Positions 6,742-13,431 of a stretch of 16,132 bases of DNA are shown piece after piece. Numbering within the stretch: the stretch's first letter is position 1; each line of letters begins with the position of its first letter. Under the pieces are notes generated by a model, which saw only the letters and a program-made list of their open reading frames with translations, was not told where the DNA came from and ran no database searches. This stretch comes from JACPTG01 sp964504135 (lineage in GTDB: Archaea; Nanobdellota; Nanobdellia; Woesearchaeales; UBA10216), in NCBI GenBank assembly GCA_964504135.1, contig CAZDCW010000033.1:1-16132 (forward strand), given 5' to 3'. Position numbers and translations under genes: made by a program.

Positions 6742-7491
6742 TTGAAAAGACTGGTTTTTTTTGCGGTGTTTTTTTCGTTGTTTTTAGCCGCCGCTTCCAT
6801 TGCGCATGAGACAGCTGAGCCTCATTCAGAGAATGCGGCTTCTGCGCAGGGGTCCAACTTCAGCGATGCTGACTGCTCGCGCCAGCTTGAGTGTCAGCTT
6901 GCGGAGAGGGCTGCGAGGCTTTACTGGTTTGGGTGTTATTCTGATAATGGCTCGTGCAGGTGTTTTAAGGGCGAGGTGTCCCAGTGCAATGTTGCAAAGT
7001 CATCATTTTCAGCTGATGATTTCTGCGCTTACCAGTTTGAGTGCGTTGAAAGGTCTGATGGCAATTTCCAGTTTAACTGTTACTTTGACCGGGGTGCAAA
7101 GGGGTGCCGGTGCTTTAGCGGCGACCTTCAGCAGTGCAGGGCTGATAAGAGCCAGTTTACCAGTTCTGAATTGAGCGCCATGGCTGCTCCTAATCCTCCT
7201 TCAACCTCTAATGCTTCAAATGGCTCACAGCCCCAACAGCCAGTTATTTCAGGCTTTAATGCCAGAGGATTCAATGCGTATGTTATCGCCGGCGCTGCAA
7301 TTGCATTTTTGGTTGTGGCCCTTGTGTTGCTTTTCCTCTTCAGGGAGACCCCGCAGGGCGACCTGGGCAAGGCCCGGAATTTCCATAGGAAGGCTGAGGA
7401 ACTGCATGAGAAGGGTGATGAGGGAGAGGCTCATAAGTATTATTCGCTGGCTGAGGAGTACAGGGCCAGGGCAAGGAGGATTGAGGAGTGA
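6742..7491 (+). CDS. secreted, membrane-anchored protein with duplicated six-cysteine module
   Basis: The chosen TTG start gives 249 residues that begin MKRL followed by a hydrophobic signal segment to about residue 20. A longer frame starts at ATG 6646, but that precedes the TATA box. Two tandem modules of about 50 residues follow, with cysteines at 45, 51, 65, 72, 74, 82 and at 95, 101, 113, 122, 124, 132. The shared pattern ends in CRCF-x-G-(D/E)-x2-QC, suggesting three disulphides each. A Ser/Asn/Pro-rich linker holds NxS sequons near 157-162. A transmembrane helix spans about 181-200. A 45-residue charged, helical C-terminal tail with TPR- or MIT-like spacing would face the cytosol. It is the first gene of a tightly packed operon with two ATPases, so the tail may contact them. 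Confidence 0.75.
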   Translation: MKRLVFFAVFFSLFLAAASIAHETAEPHSENAASAQGSNFSDADCSRQLECQLAERAARLYWFGCYSDNGSCRCFKGEVSQCNVAKSSFSADDFCAYQFECVERSDGNFQFNCYFDRGAKGCRCFSGDLQQCRADKSQFTSSELSAMAAPNPPSTSNASNGSQPQQPVISGFNARGFNAYVIAGAAIAFLVVALVLLFLFRETPQGDLGKARNFHRKAEELHEKGDEGEAHKYYSLAEEYRARARRIEE

Positions 7492-8198
7492 TGGCGTGGT
7501 ATGAGGATTATGATTTTGCTGAGGACCCTTTTACATCTTCCAGTAATCTTTTTGGCCTGGATAAGGTGTTGGATGAGATTGTCTATAGGGTTGAGTCTGG
7601 CAGCATGGTTTTTGTGGAGGGCAAGGAGGGCAGCGGCAAGTCTGCTGTCCTGAAAAAGCTTATTGAGCGTTTTGGCGGAAGGGGTAAGGTAATTTATTTT
7701 GACTGCGGCCAGATTGAGAGGAAGGTGAATATTGAGGGCCTGATGACAGGCAAGTATGGCTTTTTTGGCAGGCTGTTCAAAAAGGTTCCTAAGAACATGA
7801 TTCTGCTTCTTGACAACGCCAATCGCCTGAGCAGGAAGAACTGCGAGAGGATTAAGCATTATTTTGACAGCAATTACGTGAAGTCAGTTGTCTTTACAGG
7901 GGGTTCATACTCACGGGCGCACTTTTCCAGGAGCTTGAGGGACAGGATTGGTGGCAGGGTTATCAGGCTCAGGGAACTTACTCCCGAGCAGAGCGTGGAG
8001 GCTGTAAGGGCAAAAGCTCCGTCGGTTAATCTTCTTCCTGATGACATCATCAGGGAGGCTTTCAGGCTCTCTGCCCATAACACTAAGAAGTTCCTTGCAA
8101 GCGTTAGCGCGCTGTGCGATAAGGCTGTTTCAGATGGTGCTGACAAGGTGTCAGAGAAGCATGTAAAAGAGGTGTTTGGTGAAGATGGCGCAAGGTGA
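7491..8198 (+). CDS. AAA/ExeA-like ATPase paralogue with degenerate Walker B
   Basis: This is a 235-residue P-loop protein. After a short DPF-containing N-terminus (DPF at 12-14), the Walker A motif GKEGSGKS lies at 44-51. The Walker B strand MILLLDNANRL (103-113) carries Asp-Asn where active members have Asp-Glu, so the catalytic glutamate is missing; nucleotide binding is likely but hydrolysis may be weak or absent. A C-terminal lid-like helical region follows. It is clearly paralogous to the next gene, sharing FGG-x-GKVIY, the SVVF strand and overall order. The ATG shares one base with the upstream stop (TGATG), indicating translational coupling with the membrane protein. It resembles the ATPases of the ExeA/AAA_22 group. 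Confidence 0.8.
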   Translation: MAWYEDYDFAEDPFTSSSNLFGLDKVLDEIVYRVESGSMVFVEGKEGSGKSAVLKKLIERFGGRGKVIYFDCGQIERKVNIEGLMTGKYGFFGRLFKKVPKNMILLLDNANRLSRKNCERIKHYFDSNYVKSVVFTGGSYSRAHFSRSLRDRIGGRVIRLRELTPEQSVEAVRAKAPSVNLLPDDIIREAFRLSAHNTKKFLASVSALCDKAVSDGADKVSEKHVKEVFGEDGAR

Positions 8199-9075
8199 AG
8201 TTTGGTATAACAAGCTGGGTTTCTACAACAATCCTTTCAGCATAAAGCCTGCTGCTTTCCACAGCGAGATTGTAGGGTATGACGTTGATGAAATTTCCAG
8301 CCGGATTGAGTCTGGTGGCTTTCTTTTCATTCTCGGCCCGATGGGCGTTGGGAAGACAACCATCCTGAAGAATATTCTGGCAAGGTTCGGCGGAAAGGGC
8401 AAGGTGATTTATTGCAGCGCCAACACTTCTGATTCAAGGATTAGCTTCAGGGCGCTTTTGATAGGCTCTGGCTTTTTCAGCAGGCTTTTTTCCAGCCCGG
8501 CTAAGGATATGATTCTGCTGGTTGACGAGGCCCAGGACCTGAAGAAGCAGGAGTCTGTTGAGCTTTTCAGGCTTTTCAGGAAGGGTAATTTCCGCTCTGT
8601 TGTCTTCTTCGGCACAGAGCATGTGAAGGAGAAGTTCCCTGATGAGCTTAATTCGCTTCTTAAGGATAACGTGAAGGTTCTTGCGAGGCTGAAGGGTGAC
8701 CATGCTGTTGAGCTGGTGAGAAAGCGGATAGGCGACATCCCGCTCATCTCCGACCAGGTAATCAGGAGGATTTACAGCCGCTCAGGCTTTAATGCGAGGC
8801 GGCTTCTTGAGAACTGTGAGGATGTCATGCGGCATGCGGTGGAGTTGGGAGCTGAGAAAGTCACAGTCTCGCATGTTAATGATGTGGTTAAGGTTGAGAG
8901 GAGGCCTGTCATCAGGCAGGGGCCCAGGATTGTGATTGAGCAGATTGAGGACGTTGATATTCCTGTCCATGTGCAGCCCAGGCCTGGCAGGAAGCCCCGG
9001 CAGCCCCAGCTTAACGTGCGCACTTACGAGGAGGAGATGTCCACTGTCAGGCCGAATGTTGATGAGGAGGTGTGA
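8185..9075 (+). CDS. AAA/ExeA-like ATPase with intact Walker motifs and Pro-rich tail
   Basis: This is a 296-residue P-loop ATPase. The N-terminal WYNKLGFYNNPFSIKP block resembles the entry motif of ExeA-type ATPases. Walker A is GPMGVGKT (51-58) and Walker B is MILLVDEAQDL (109-119) with the catalytic Glu present. A lid-type helical domain extends to about residue 225, and a Pro/Arg-rich, probably disordered tail covers about 230-296. The ATG at 8185 was chosen; GTG 8179 and TTG 8176 are in-frame alternatives, and GAGGTG at 8169-8174 lies at a workable distance. The gene overlaps the upstream paralogue by 14 nt. Together the pair looks like an active plus an inactive subunit of one AAA assembly; this is inference. 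Confidence 0.85.
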   Translation: MAQGEVWYNKLGFYNNPFSIKPAAFHSEIVGYDVDEISSRIESGGFLFILGPMGVGKTTILKNILARFGGKGKVIYCSANTSDSRISFRALLIGSGFFSRLFSSPAKDMILLVDEAQDLKKQESVELFRLFRKGNFRSVVFFGTEHVKEKFPDELNSLLKDNVKVLARLKGDHAVELVRKRIGDIPLISDQVIRRIYSRSGFNARRLLENCEDVMRHAVELGAEKVTVSHVNDVVKVERRPVIRQGPRIVIEQIEDVDIPVHVQPRPGRKPRQPQLNVRTYEEEMSTVRPNVDEEV

Positions 9076-9428
9076 TGATGGAGCTGGTAGTTGGAGACTT
9101 TGTTTCAGACTTGGCAGGTTACATGAATGAGTGGTTGATTGGCCGGGCAGTTGCCTGGGAAAATGAAGGTGTCCATGAAATCGTGTATTTTCCTTCCACA
9201 GAAATTCCTCCAGGATTTGATGGAACAGTTCTGCTGCAGGTAACCGGCTGCACTGGGGGTCGGCATCCTGTTGTTGACGCAGTTGCCACCTTGCCGCAGG
9301 TTTACAATATTCTCAAGGAGTATGCCAATACAAAAAGGATGGCGAATTTCCCAGTGAGCCGCCTTCGTGTGGGTGATGGGGAAGCCACAAGGCTGACTCT
9401 TGAAAACTACGTTATCATGCCGCACTAA
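9075..9428 (+). CDS. unrecognised 117-residue operon protein
   Basis: This small soluble protein has no family I recognise. It looks alpha/beta, with a hydrophobic first helix containing WLIGRAVAW, a strand HEIVYFPS, and a Gly-rich VTGCTGGRHPVV turn near the middle. It has no signal peptide, membrane segment or metal cluster. The ATG shares its first base with the stop of the ATPase gene (TGATG), and GAGGAGGTG just upstream is a strong Shine-Dalgarno match. ATG 9078, one codon later, is equally possible. Tight coupling to the ATPase pair suggests it belongs to the same assembly or pathway. Confidence 0.75.
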   Translation: MMELVVGDFVSDLAGYMNEWLIGRAVAWENEGVHEIVYFPSTEIPPGFDGTVLLQVTGCTGGRHPVVDAVATLPQVYNILKEYANTKRMANFPVSRLRVGDGEATRLTLENYVIMPH

Positions 9429-9429
9429 A

Positions 9430-10209
9430 ATGGAACTTGCTCAGGTGATAGCCAATGTATGCGATGGCTACGATGCAGTGCACAGGGCTGCCATCAGCAG
9501 GCAGGGCCTCGCAGACTATTTCATCCATGGGCTTGGCTTCAGTCAGCCCGGCCAGCAGCCTGACTGCCGGGTTGTCCTGCCTGATGCAGTTACCTTTGAG
9601 CGGGAGCGGCCTTCCCAGTCAAAGTTCGCGCTTGCAACGCCGTTTCTGCAACATTCCGAAGGGGGAGTTTACTTGGTGTCAAATGGGCCCTTCGTTAGGC
9701 ACCTCTTTCCGTCAGGCTCCGACTGGTTTGGGCACTCCTGGCCTTCGGGGGATGGGAACCTGCAGGGAATTTGCATTTCGTTGCAGCAGCGGGGATACTG
9801 GGGCTCCAGTGAGTTCTATCGCCTGCTTTGGAAGGAAGGCGAGGTTTCAGCGCTGCCCCGTGTAGATTTGGCAGGGGCTAATGCCCTTTACTGGAATCTG
9901 GTTGCGGGTAATACAGACCTTACGGCTGCTGAGCGCGATGGAAGCGGGGTTCTTGCTGGCCGCCGCGTCCCCTTTGAAATTGAAGGGGCCTTAAGGGATG
10001 ACGGCACTGTTGCAGTAAATGTTAATCCAGGGATTGTCTTGCCGAGGCTGGCCATCAGCCGCATGGCAATGGCTTATGGCCTTTCCAATGTGCGTATTTT
10101 CAATCCAAAGCCCGGCGACCCAAACCAAAGCGTAAGGTTCTCTGGCGTTGCTCCCTCAGGCAATTCGGCTTTGCGGCTTGTAAAGGAAATTTCCTCGTTG
10201 GTGGGATAG
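9430..10209 (+). CDS. unrecognised 259-residue operon protein
   Basis: A soluble protein of unknown family. It is rich in short strands and aromatic residues, with Trp/Gly motifs such as GSDWFGHSWPSGDG near the middle and RGYWGSSEFYRLLW after it. The second half reads like a beta-rich domain with VNVNPGIVLPRLAISRMAMAYG. No signal peptide, transmembrane helix, Walker motif or obvious catalytic set is visible. The ATG at 9430 is chosen, one base after the upstream stop; an in-frame TTG at 9400 would overlap that gene. It is the last gene of the tightly packed run starting at 6742, because the next gene has its own promoter. Confidence 0.75.
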   Translation: MELAQVIANVCDGYDAVHRAAISRQGLADYFIHGLGFSQPGQQPDCRVVLPDAVTFERERPSQSKFALATPFLQHSEGGVYLVSNGPFVRHLFPSGSDWFGHSWPSGDGNLQGICISLQQRGYWGSSEFYRLLWKEGEVSALPRVDLAGANALYWNLVAGNTDLTAAERDGSGVLAGRRVPFEIEGALRDDGTVAVNVNPGIVLPRLAISRMAMAYGLSNVRIFNPKPGDPNQSVRFSGVAPSGNSALRLVKEISSLVG

Positions 10210-10215
10210 TGCATC

Positions 10216-10225
10216 AAATTTTTAT
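10216..10225 (+). promoter_or_regulatory. TATA box of the 271-residue hypothetical gene
   Basis: AAATTTTTAT is centred about 28 nt before the ATG at 10249 in the 39-nt gap after the operon. It indicates a separate, leaderless transcript. Confidence 0.45.
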
Positions 10226-10248
10226 CTTCAGGCCTTTGTAGGCTGGAC

Positions 10249-11064
10249 ATGGGCAATGTAGACTTGGGGAGAAAGCTTGGTGCGCTCGGATATGATTTGA
10301 GCCGCGCTGCAATTGTTTCGCTGGAGGATGCTGCCGATTTTATGTTCTCTGCCCTTCGCGGGCAAAGGCAGATGCTCAAGCGCGAAATGCTGGTGTTTGC
10401 CGGAGGCTCCCAGGCTGAGGTTATAGGTTATCACAGTGACGGGCCTGTGATTGTGGGAGGCAGTTTTCTTGCAGTCTCTTATGTGCCGTGGGAGGTTACT
10501 GTCCAGACTTTTCATAAGCCCTTGCGCAGGGTTTCGCTTGAATGTGCCGTGAAAGATGAGGTTTCGCTGGAAGTTGAGGATGGCCTGTTCGCCCTCAGGT
10601 TCAGGGCAGGCTTCTCAAAGCCTTTGTATGCAGGCATCGGCTTGAGGAAGAGGCATGAGGCAGAGGTTTATTACGTGCCTGTCAATCCGGCTTTTGCTGA
10701 ACGTTTTTGGGAGCATGTGGTTAGCGAGCTTGCGATTCCCCTTATTCGCAGGAGCCTTGATTCCAACCGGACGAGGATTTCCGGGTATATGAGCGACTTT
10801 TTTCTGACCCTTGACCAGCTGCCTGGCCCTGACGGGGTTTCTTATGTTGTACGGGCGGACTTTTACAGGCAGAGGAGTGCGGCGGAATTTCGCGCGTTGA
10901 CAGGCGGCTTTGCTGATTGTCTGGGCTTAGTGGATGCAGAGTGGTCAGATGAGGGCATGAAGAGCTGGAAAACCCTTGAGATGGTTTTTGGCAGGCGTCA
11001 GCGGGAAACCGCTATGGCTTATCTCCACCGGCTTGTTTCAGCTGTTAAGATTACCTCAGCCTGA
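10249..11064 (+). CDS. unrecognised 271-residue protein
   Basis: No family is recognised. The protein begins with helices (LGRKLGALGYDLSRAAI, then a DAADFMFSALRGQRQ segment), continues with a strand-rich core (about 50-145) and ends with mixed helices. There is no signal peptide, membrane span, Cys cluster or nucleotide-binding motif. Its own TATA box sets it apart from the upstream operon, although the orientation is the same and its style (aromatic-rich, orphan) resembles the preceding gene. The 3' end overlaps the convergent DRG GTPase gene by 14 nt, so both 3' ends would be complementary. Confidence 0.75.
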   Translation: MGNVDLGRKLGALGYDLSRAAIVSLEDAADFMFSALRGQRQMLKREMLVFAGGSQAEVIGYHSDGPVIVGGSFLAVSYVPWEVTVQTFHKPLRRVSLECAVKDEVSLEVEDGLFALRFRAGFSKPLYAGIGLRKRHEAEVYYVPVNPAFAERFWEHVVSELAIPLIRRSLDSNRTRISGYMSDFFLTLDQLPGPDGVSYVVRADFYRQRSAAEFRALTGGFADCLGLVDAEWSDEGMKSWKTLEMVFGRRQRETAMAYLHRLVSAVKITSA

Positions 11065-12139
11065 CCTCGATTACATCGCCGTCAGCAAGCACATGGTCAA
11101 GCTTGTGCCTTTCGCCTGGGAATTTCGCTGAGCTTCCCCAGATTTTTGCGTGCCTGAATTTGCTTACGAAGTCCTTGTGGAGTTTCCTGCATAGGTCTGC
11201 CACTGTTGTCCCGCTTTTCATTATGAGGGGCTCGTCCATGTCTGCCTTTTTCCCGTGTTCCTTAAGGTGTATCCTGATGAATTTCAGCTTCCTGTAGATT
11301 GCCTCTTTCACCTGTTCCAGGCTTACGCTGTACTCTGCAGAAACTGGAATTCCTCCTGTTTCCCTTGCCGCCTTTTCAGCCTCTTCCCTGCTGACAAGGT
11401 CTGCCTTGTTCAGGAGTATGAGTGATGGTAAGTAAGTTCTGTTTCCGCTGAGCGCGTCTATGAGGCGTTCAGGAGTCAGGTCTTCCCTTGCCGTGACCTG
11501 CGCGTTGCTTATCCTGTATTCCTTTAGTATTCCTTCTGCCATTTTCTGGTCCAGTTGGCTGAGTTTTTTCAGGGCTGCAAGCTGCACTCCTCCCCTTGGG
11601 GTGGGCCTTATCGTAACTCTTGGCGGCTCCTCGTCCAGCCTTATGTTTGCCTCATGAAGTTCCCTTCTTATCGCCTCTATCTGCTTCAGGTCAAATATGT
11701 CAGCTAATATTATGACAAGGTCTGAGCTTCTTGCGACTGCTATGACTTCCCTGCCTTTGCCTGCCCCTCCGGCTGCTCCCTTTATTATTCCGGGTATGTC
11801 GAGTATCTGGATTTTTGCGGATTTGTAGTTCAGGATTCCTGGTATGCATGTGAGTGTTGTGAAGGCGTAGGCCGCTGTCCTTGACGCTGCGTTGGTGAGC
11901 CTGTTGAGGAGGGTTGATTTTCCGACTGATGGGAAGCCTACAAGGACTGCTGAGGCGTCGCCGCTTTTCCTTACCGCGAACCCTTCACCCGGCGACTTCT
12001 TGCTTCTCGCTTCCTGCTTTTGCCTGAGCACTGCTATCTTTGCCTTGAGCAGGCCTATGTGGTGCTGCGTTGCCTTGTTGTACTGTGTCTTCTTTATCTC
12101 TTCCTCAATCTCCTTTATCTGGTCCAGGTATTCTACCAT
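11051..12139 (-). CDS. DRG/Rbg-family GTPase with C-terminal TGS domain
   Basis: This is a 362-residue archaeal DRG (developmentally regulated GTP-binding protein) of the Obg/HflX class, which associates with translating ribosomes in the cytosol. An N-terminal helical region (1-50) with the signature QYNKATQHHIGLLKAKIAVL precedes the G domain. P-loop GFPSVGKS is at 68-75, switch I TTLT near 94-97, DIPG at 114-117 and NKAD at 244-247. Between them lies the DRG-specific insert with RPTPRGG. A TGS domain occupies about 288-362 and ends in DHVLADGDVIEVRLR. Length and order are normal for the family. It starts 3 nt after the AbrB-type gene and is probably cotranscribed with it. Confidence 0.96.
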   Translation of the reverse strand: MVEYLDQIKEIEEEIKKTQYNKATQHHIGLLKAKIAVLRQKQEARSKKSPGEGFAVRKSGDASAVLVGFPSVGKSTLLNRLTNAASRTAAYAFTTLTCIPGILNYKSAKIQILDIPGIIKGAAGGAGKGREVIAVARSSDLVIILADIFDLKQIEAIRRELHEANIRLDEEPPRVTIRPTPRGGVQLAALKKLSQLDQKMAEGILKEYRISNAQVTAREDLTPERLIDALSGNRTYLPSLILLNKADLVSREEAEKAARETGGIPVSAEYSVSLEQVKEAIYRKLKFIRIHLKEHGKKADMDEPLIMKSGTTVADLCRKLHKDFVSKFRHAKIWGSSAKFPGERHKLDHVLADGDVIEVRLR

Positions 12140-12142
12140 TTC

Positions 12143-12391
12143 TTAATCATCTTGGAGCACATCGCTTTCTCTGATTCCCCTTCTCTTGGCGAATGCTCTT
12201 CCGAATCTTGCAAGCCTTTCAAAGTCCTTTACTGTCGGGACTTCTATTTTCTTGAAGATGATGGTATCCCCCCTCCCGTACACTGCAAATTTCGTGCCCG
12301 GGTCTATCCTCATGCGCTCTCTTATTTCCTGCGGAATAACTACCTGTCCTTTGAGCGATGCTGTTGTTACCTGAACTCCGGCTTCTTCCAT
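12143..12391 (-). CDS. SpoVT/AbrB-domain DNA-binding protein
   Basis: This is an 82-residue protein with an N-terminal swapped-hairpin AbrB domain: VTTASLKGQVVIPQEIRERM, then IDPGTKFAVYGRGDTIIFKK. A helical C-terminal arm follows that ends in RGIRESDVLQDD. Such proteins act as dimeric DNA-binding regulators or as antitoxins. No PIN or other toxin is adjacent; instead it is the first gene of a two-gene operon with the DRG GTPase, suggesting autoregulation of that operon (inference). A GAGGTGGTG Shine-Dalgarno-like sequence lies just upstream of the ATG, and a TATA box at 12428-12437 implies a leader of about 15 nt. Confidence 0.88.
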   Translation of the reverse strand: MEEAGVQVTTASLKGQVVIPQEIRERMRIDPGTKFAVYGRGDTIIFKKIEVPTVKDFERLARFGRAFAKRRGIRESDVLQDD

Positions 12392-12427
12392 CTCACACCA
12401 CCTCGGTAAAACAGTCTTACTTTCCTA

Positions 12428-12437
12428 CTTATATATC
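12428..12437 (-). promoter_or_regulatory. TATA box of the AbrB-DRG operon
   Basis: CTTATATATC (plus strand) is centred about 42 nt upstream of the minus-strand ATG at 12391, leaving room for a short leader that holds the GAGGTG element. Confidence 0.45.
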
Positions 12438-12470
12438 TTTCGTCCGCAGTTCCAGGACGCGGCGAAAACC

Positions 12471-12478
12471 TTTATAAA
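12471..12478 (+). promoter_or_regulatory. TATA box of the MscS-like gene
   Basis: TTTATAAA is a consensus archaeal TATA centred 26.5 nt before the ATG at 12501, giving a leaderless mRNA. Confidence 0.6.
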
Positions 12479-12500
12479 CATTCAGTCTGCCTTTCATGCA

Positions 12501-13055
12501 ATGGCATCGGCGGTACTGGAAAGCGCTTGGCAGATTTTGTCTGCCGTGCTTAACAACATTGTTGTTGCAGCGATTGTGGTGCTTATAGGCTTTATTGGAG
12601 GCAGGCTGGCGGGCAAGCTTGTCAGCAGGGTTCTTGATGAACTGGAGTTCAACAGGCTGGTGCATAACATTACCAGGCTTAGCATCCCTGCTGATGAGAT
12701 TCTTGGCTACCTCTCCCAGTTTTTCATATACTTCCTTGCCATCATCATCGCCCTGGATACTTTGCGCCTGAGGGGAATCCTGTTTGACCTGGCCTCCGCG
12801 CTGCTTGTTGTTATCATCCTGATTTCCATGCTTCTTTTCCTTAAGGATTTCATCCCGAACGTTTTTGCGGGCGTTGTTATTCACCAGGCAGCGCATTTGA
12901 GGGAGGGCGACCATGTCAGGATTGGCGACCTGGAGGGCGTCGTGGATTCTGTCAATCTCGTTGACACAAGGATTCACAACAGGCAGGGCGACGTTATCTT
13001 TGTCCCGAACACTTTTGTGATGGGCAGGGTTGTCCTGGTCAGGAAGAGGCGGTGA
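12501..13055 (+). CDS. minimal MscS-family mechanosensitive channel
   Basis: This is a 184-residue membrane protein. Hydrophobic segments at about 18-38, 72-90 and 95-115 are consistent with a three-helix MscS core. The third segment leads into KDFIPNVFAGVVI and then a beta domain containing REGDHVRIGDLEGVVDSV and DVIFVPNTFVM, the typical MscS progression ending at the Pro-Asn. The protein stops about 15 residues after this point, so the large C-terminal alpha/beta cytoplasmic cage of classical MscS (about 280 residues in E. coli) is missing. It probably acts as an osmotic-release or small-ion channel in the cytoplasmic membrane. A consensus TATA lies at leaderless distance, and the gene diverges from the AbrB-DRG operon. 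Confidence 0.85.
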   Translation: MASAVLESAWQILSAVLNNIVVAAIVVLIGFIGGRLAGKLVSRVLDELEFNRLVHNITRLSIPADEILGYLSQFFIYFLAIIIALDTLRLRGILFDLASALLVVIILISMLLFLKDFIPNVFAGVVIHQAAHLREGDHVRIGDLEGVVDSVNLVDTRIHNRQGDVIFVPNTFVMGRVVLVRKRR

Positions 13056-13111
13056 GTAACCGAATCCAGACAGTGAACATTGAATGCAGTGCACGAAGCA
13101 AAACCGTACAC

Positions 13112-13155
13112 GTGGCAATTCCCCCGAAAGGGGCTGCCGAATCTAAGGTAGCCAC
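13112..13155. other. GC-rich intergenic segment with competing hairpins (possible structured RNA)
   Basis: The 136-nt convergent spacer between the MscS and UPF0147 genes holds no ORF. It contains a hairpin with GGCA 13114-13117 paired to TGCC 13135-13138 and CCCC 13122-13125 paired to GGGG 13130-13133, closed by a GAAA tetraloop. Two alternative pairings compete with it: GGCTGCC 13132-13138 with GGTAGCC 13147-13153, and GTGGC 13112-13116 with GCCAC 13151-13155. A CTACTAGTAG palindrome follows at 13162-13171. No C/D or H/ACA guide-RNA pattern fits. Confidence 0.35.
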
Positions 13156-13191
13156 AGCCTGCTACTAGTAGAATTTGAAACTCGCTCGCAT

Positions 13192-13431
13192 CTAAAGCTT
13201 CTCCAGCATGCTGACTATGTTCCATATCTGCGTTCTTGTGTAGGCCTGGAGGTTTATGTCGTCTGCTGCTTCGTCAAGTTCCTGGAGTGCCTTGTCTATT
13301 TTCATTGACATTTCACCGTTTCCGTTCAGCGCGGTCAGGGTCCTTTGCACTCTCTCCTTTATGTTTCTTGGCACTGTGTTGTCCTGCTCAAGTTCAGAGA
13401 GCGCGGTTATTATCTCATTTACGTCACTCAT
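13192..13431 (-). CDS. UPF0147 family protein
   Basis: This is a 79-residue archaeal conserved protein of unknown biochemical role, entirely helical and acidic. The family hallmarks are clear: an N-terminal helix followed by DNTVPRNIKERVQ, a middle helix, then ALQELDEAADDINLQAYTR and the C-terminal TQIWNIVSMLEKL. Its length is normal. The start overlaps the end of the prefoldin beta gene by 8 nt, so it is the last gene of the rpl37ae-rpoP-pcc1-pfdB cluster and is probably cotranscribed with it. Confidence 0.92.
   Translation of the reverse strand: MSDVNEIITALSELEQDNTVPRNIKERVQRTLTALNGNGEMSMKIDKALQELDEAADDINLQAYTRTQIWNIVSMLEKL

Noticed and set aside
7491..9075. Two ATPase genes as one gene split by a frameshift
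   Set aside because: Each has its own complete Walker A, Walker B and lid region, so they are tandem paralogues.
12429..13118. 229-codon minus-strand ORF
   Set aside because: It is antisense to the MscS-like gene, whose hydrophobic segments and beta-domain motifs are clearly real, and has a His/Asn/Gln-rich shadow composition.
13141..13153. CTAAGGTAGC resembles a conserved stretch of 23S rRNA
   Set aside because: Only about ten bases match and the flanks do not follow rRNA, so it is treated as chance.
13112..13156. H/ACA guide RNA suggested by a stem followed by ACA
   Set aside because: The upper stem is too short and the two sides of the internal pocket are very unequal, unlike an archaeal H/ACA RNA.
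13171..13186. T-loop-like TTCAAAT on the minus strand, possible split tRNA half
   Set aside because: The flanking bases do not form a five-pair T stem and no acceptor strand follows.
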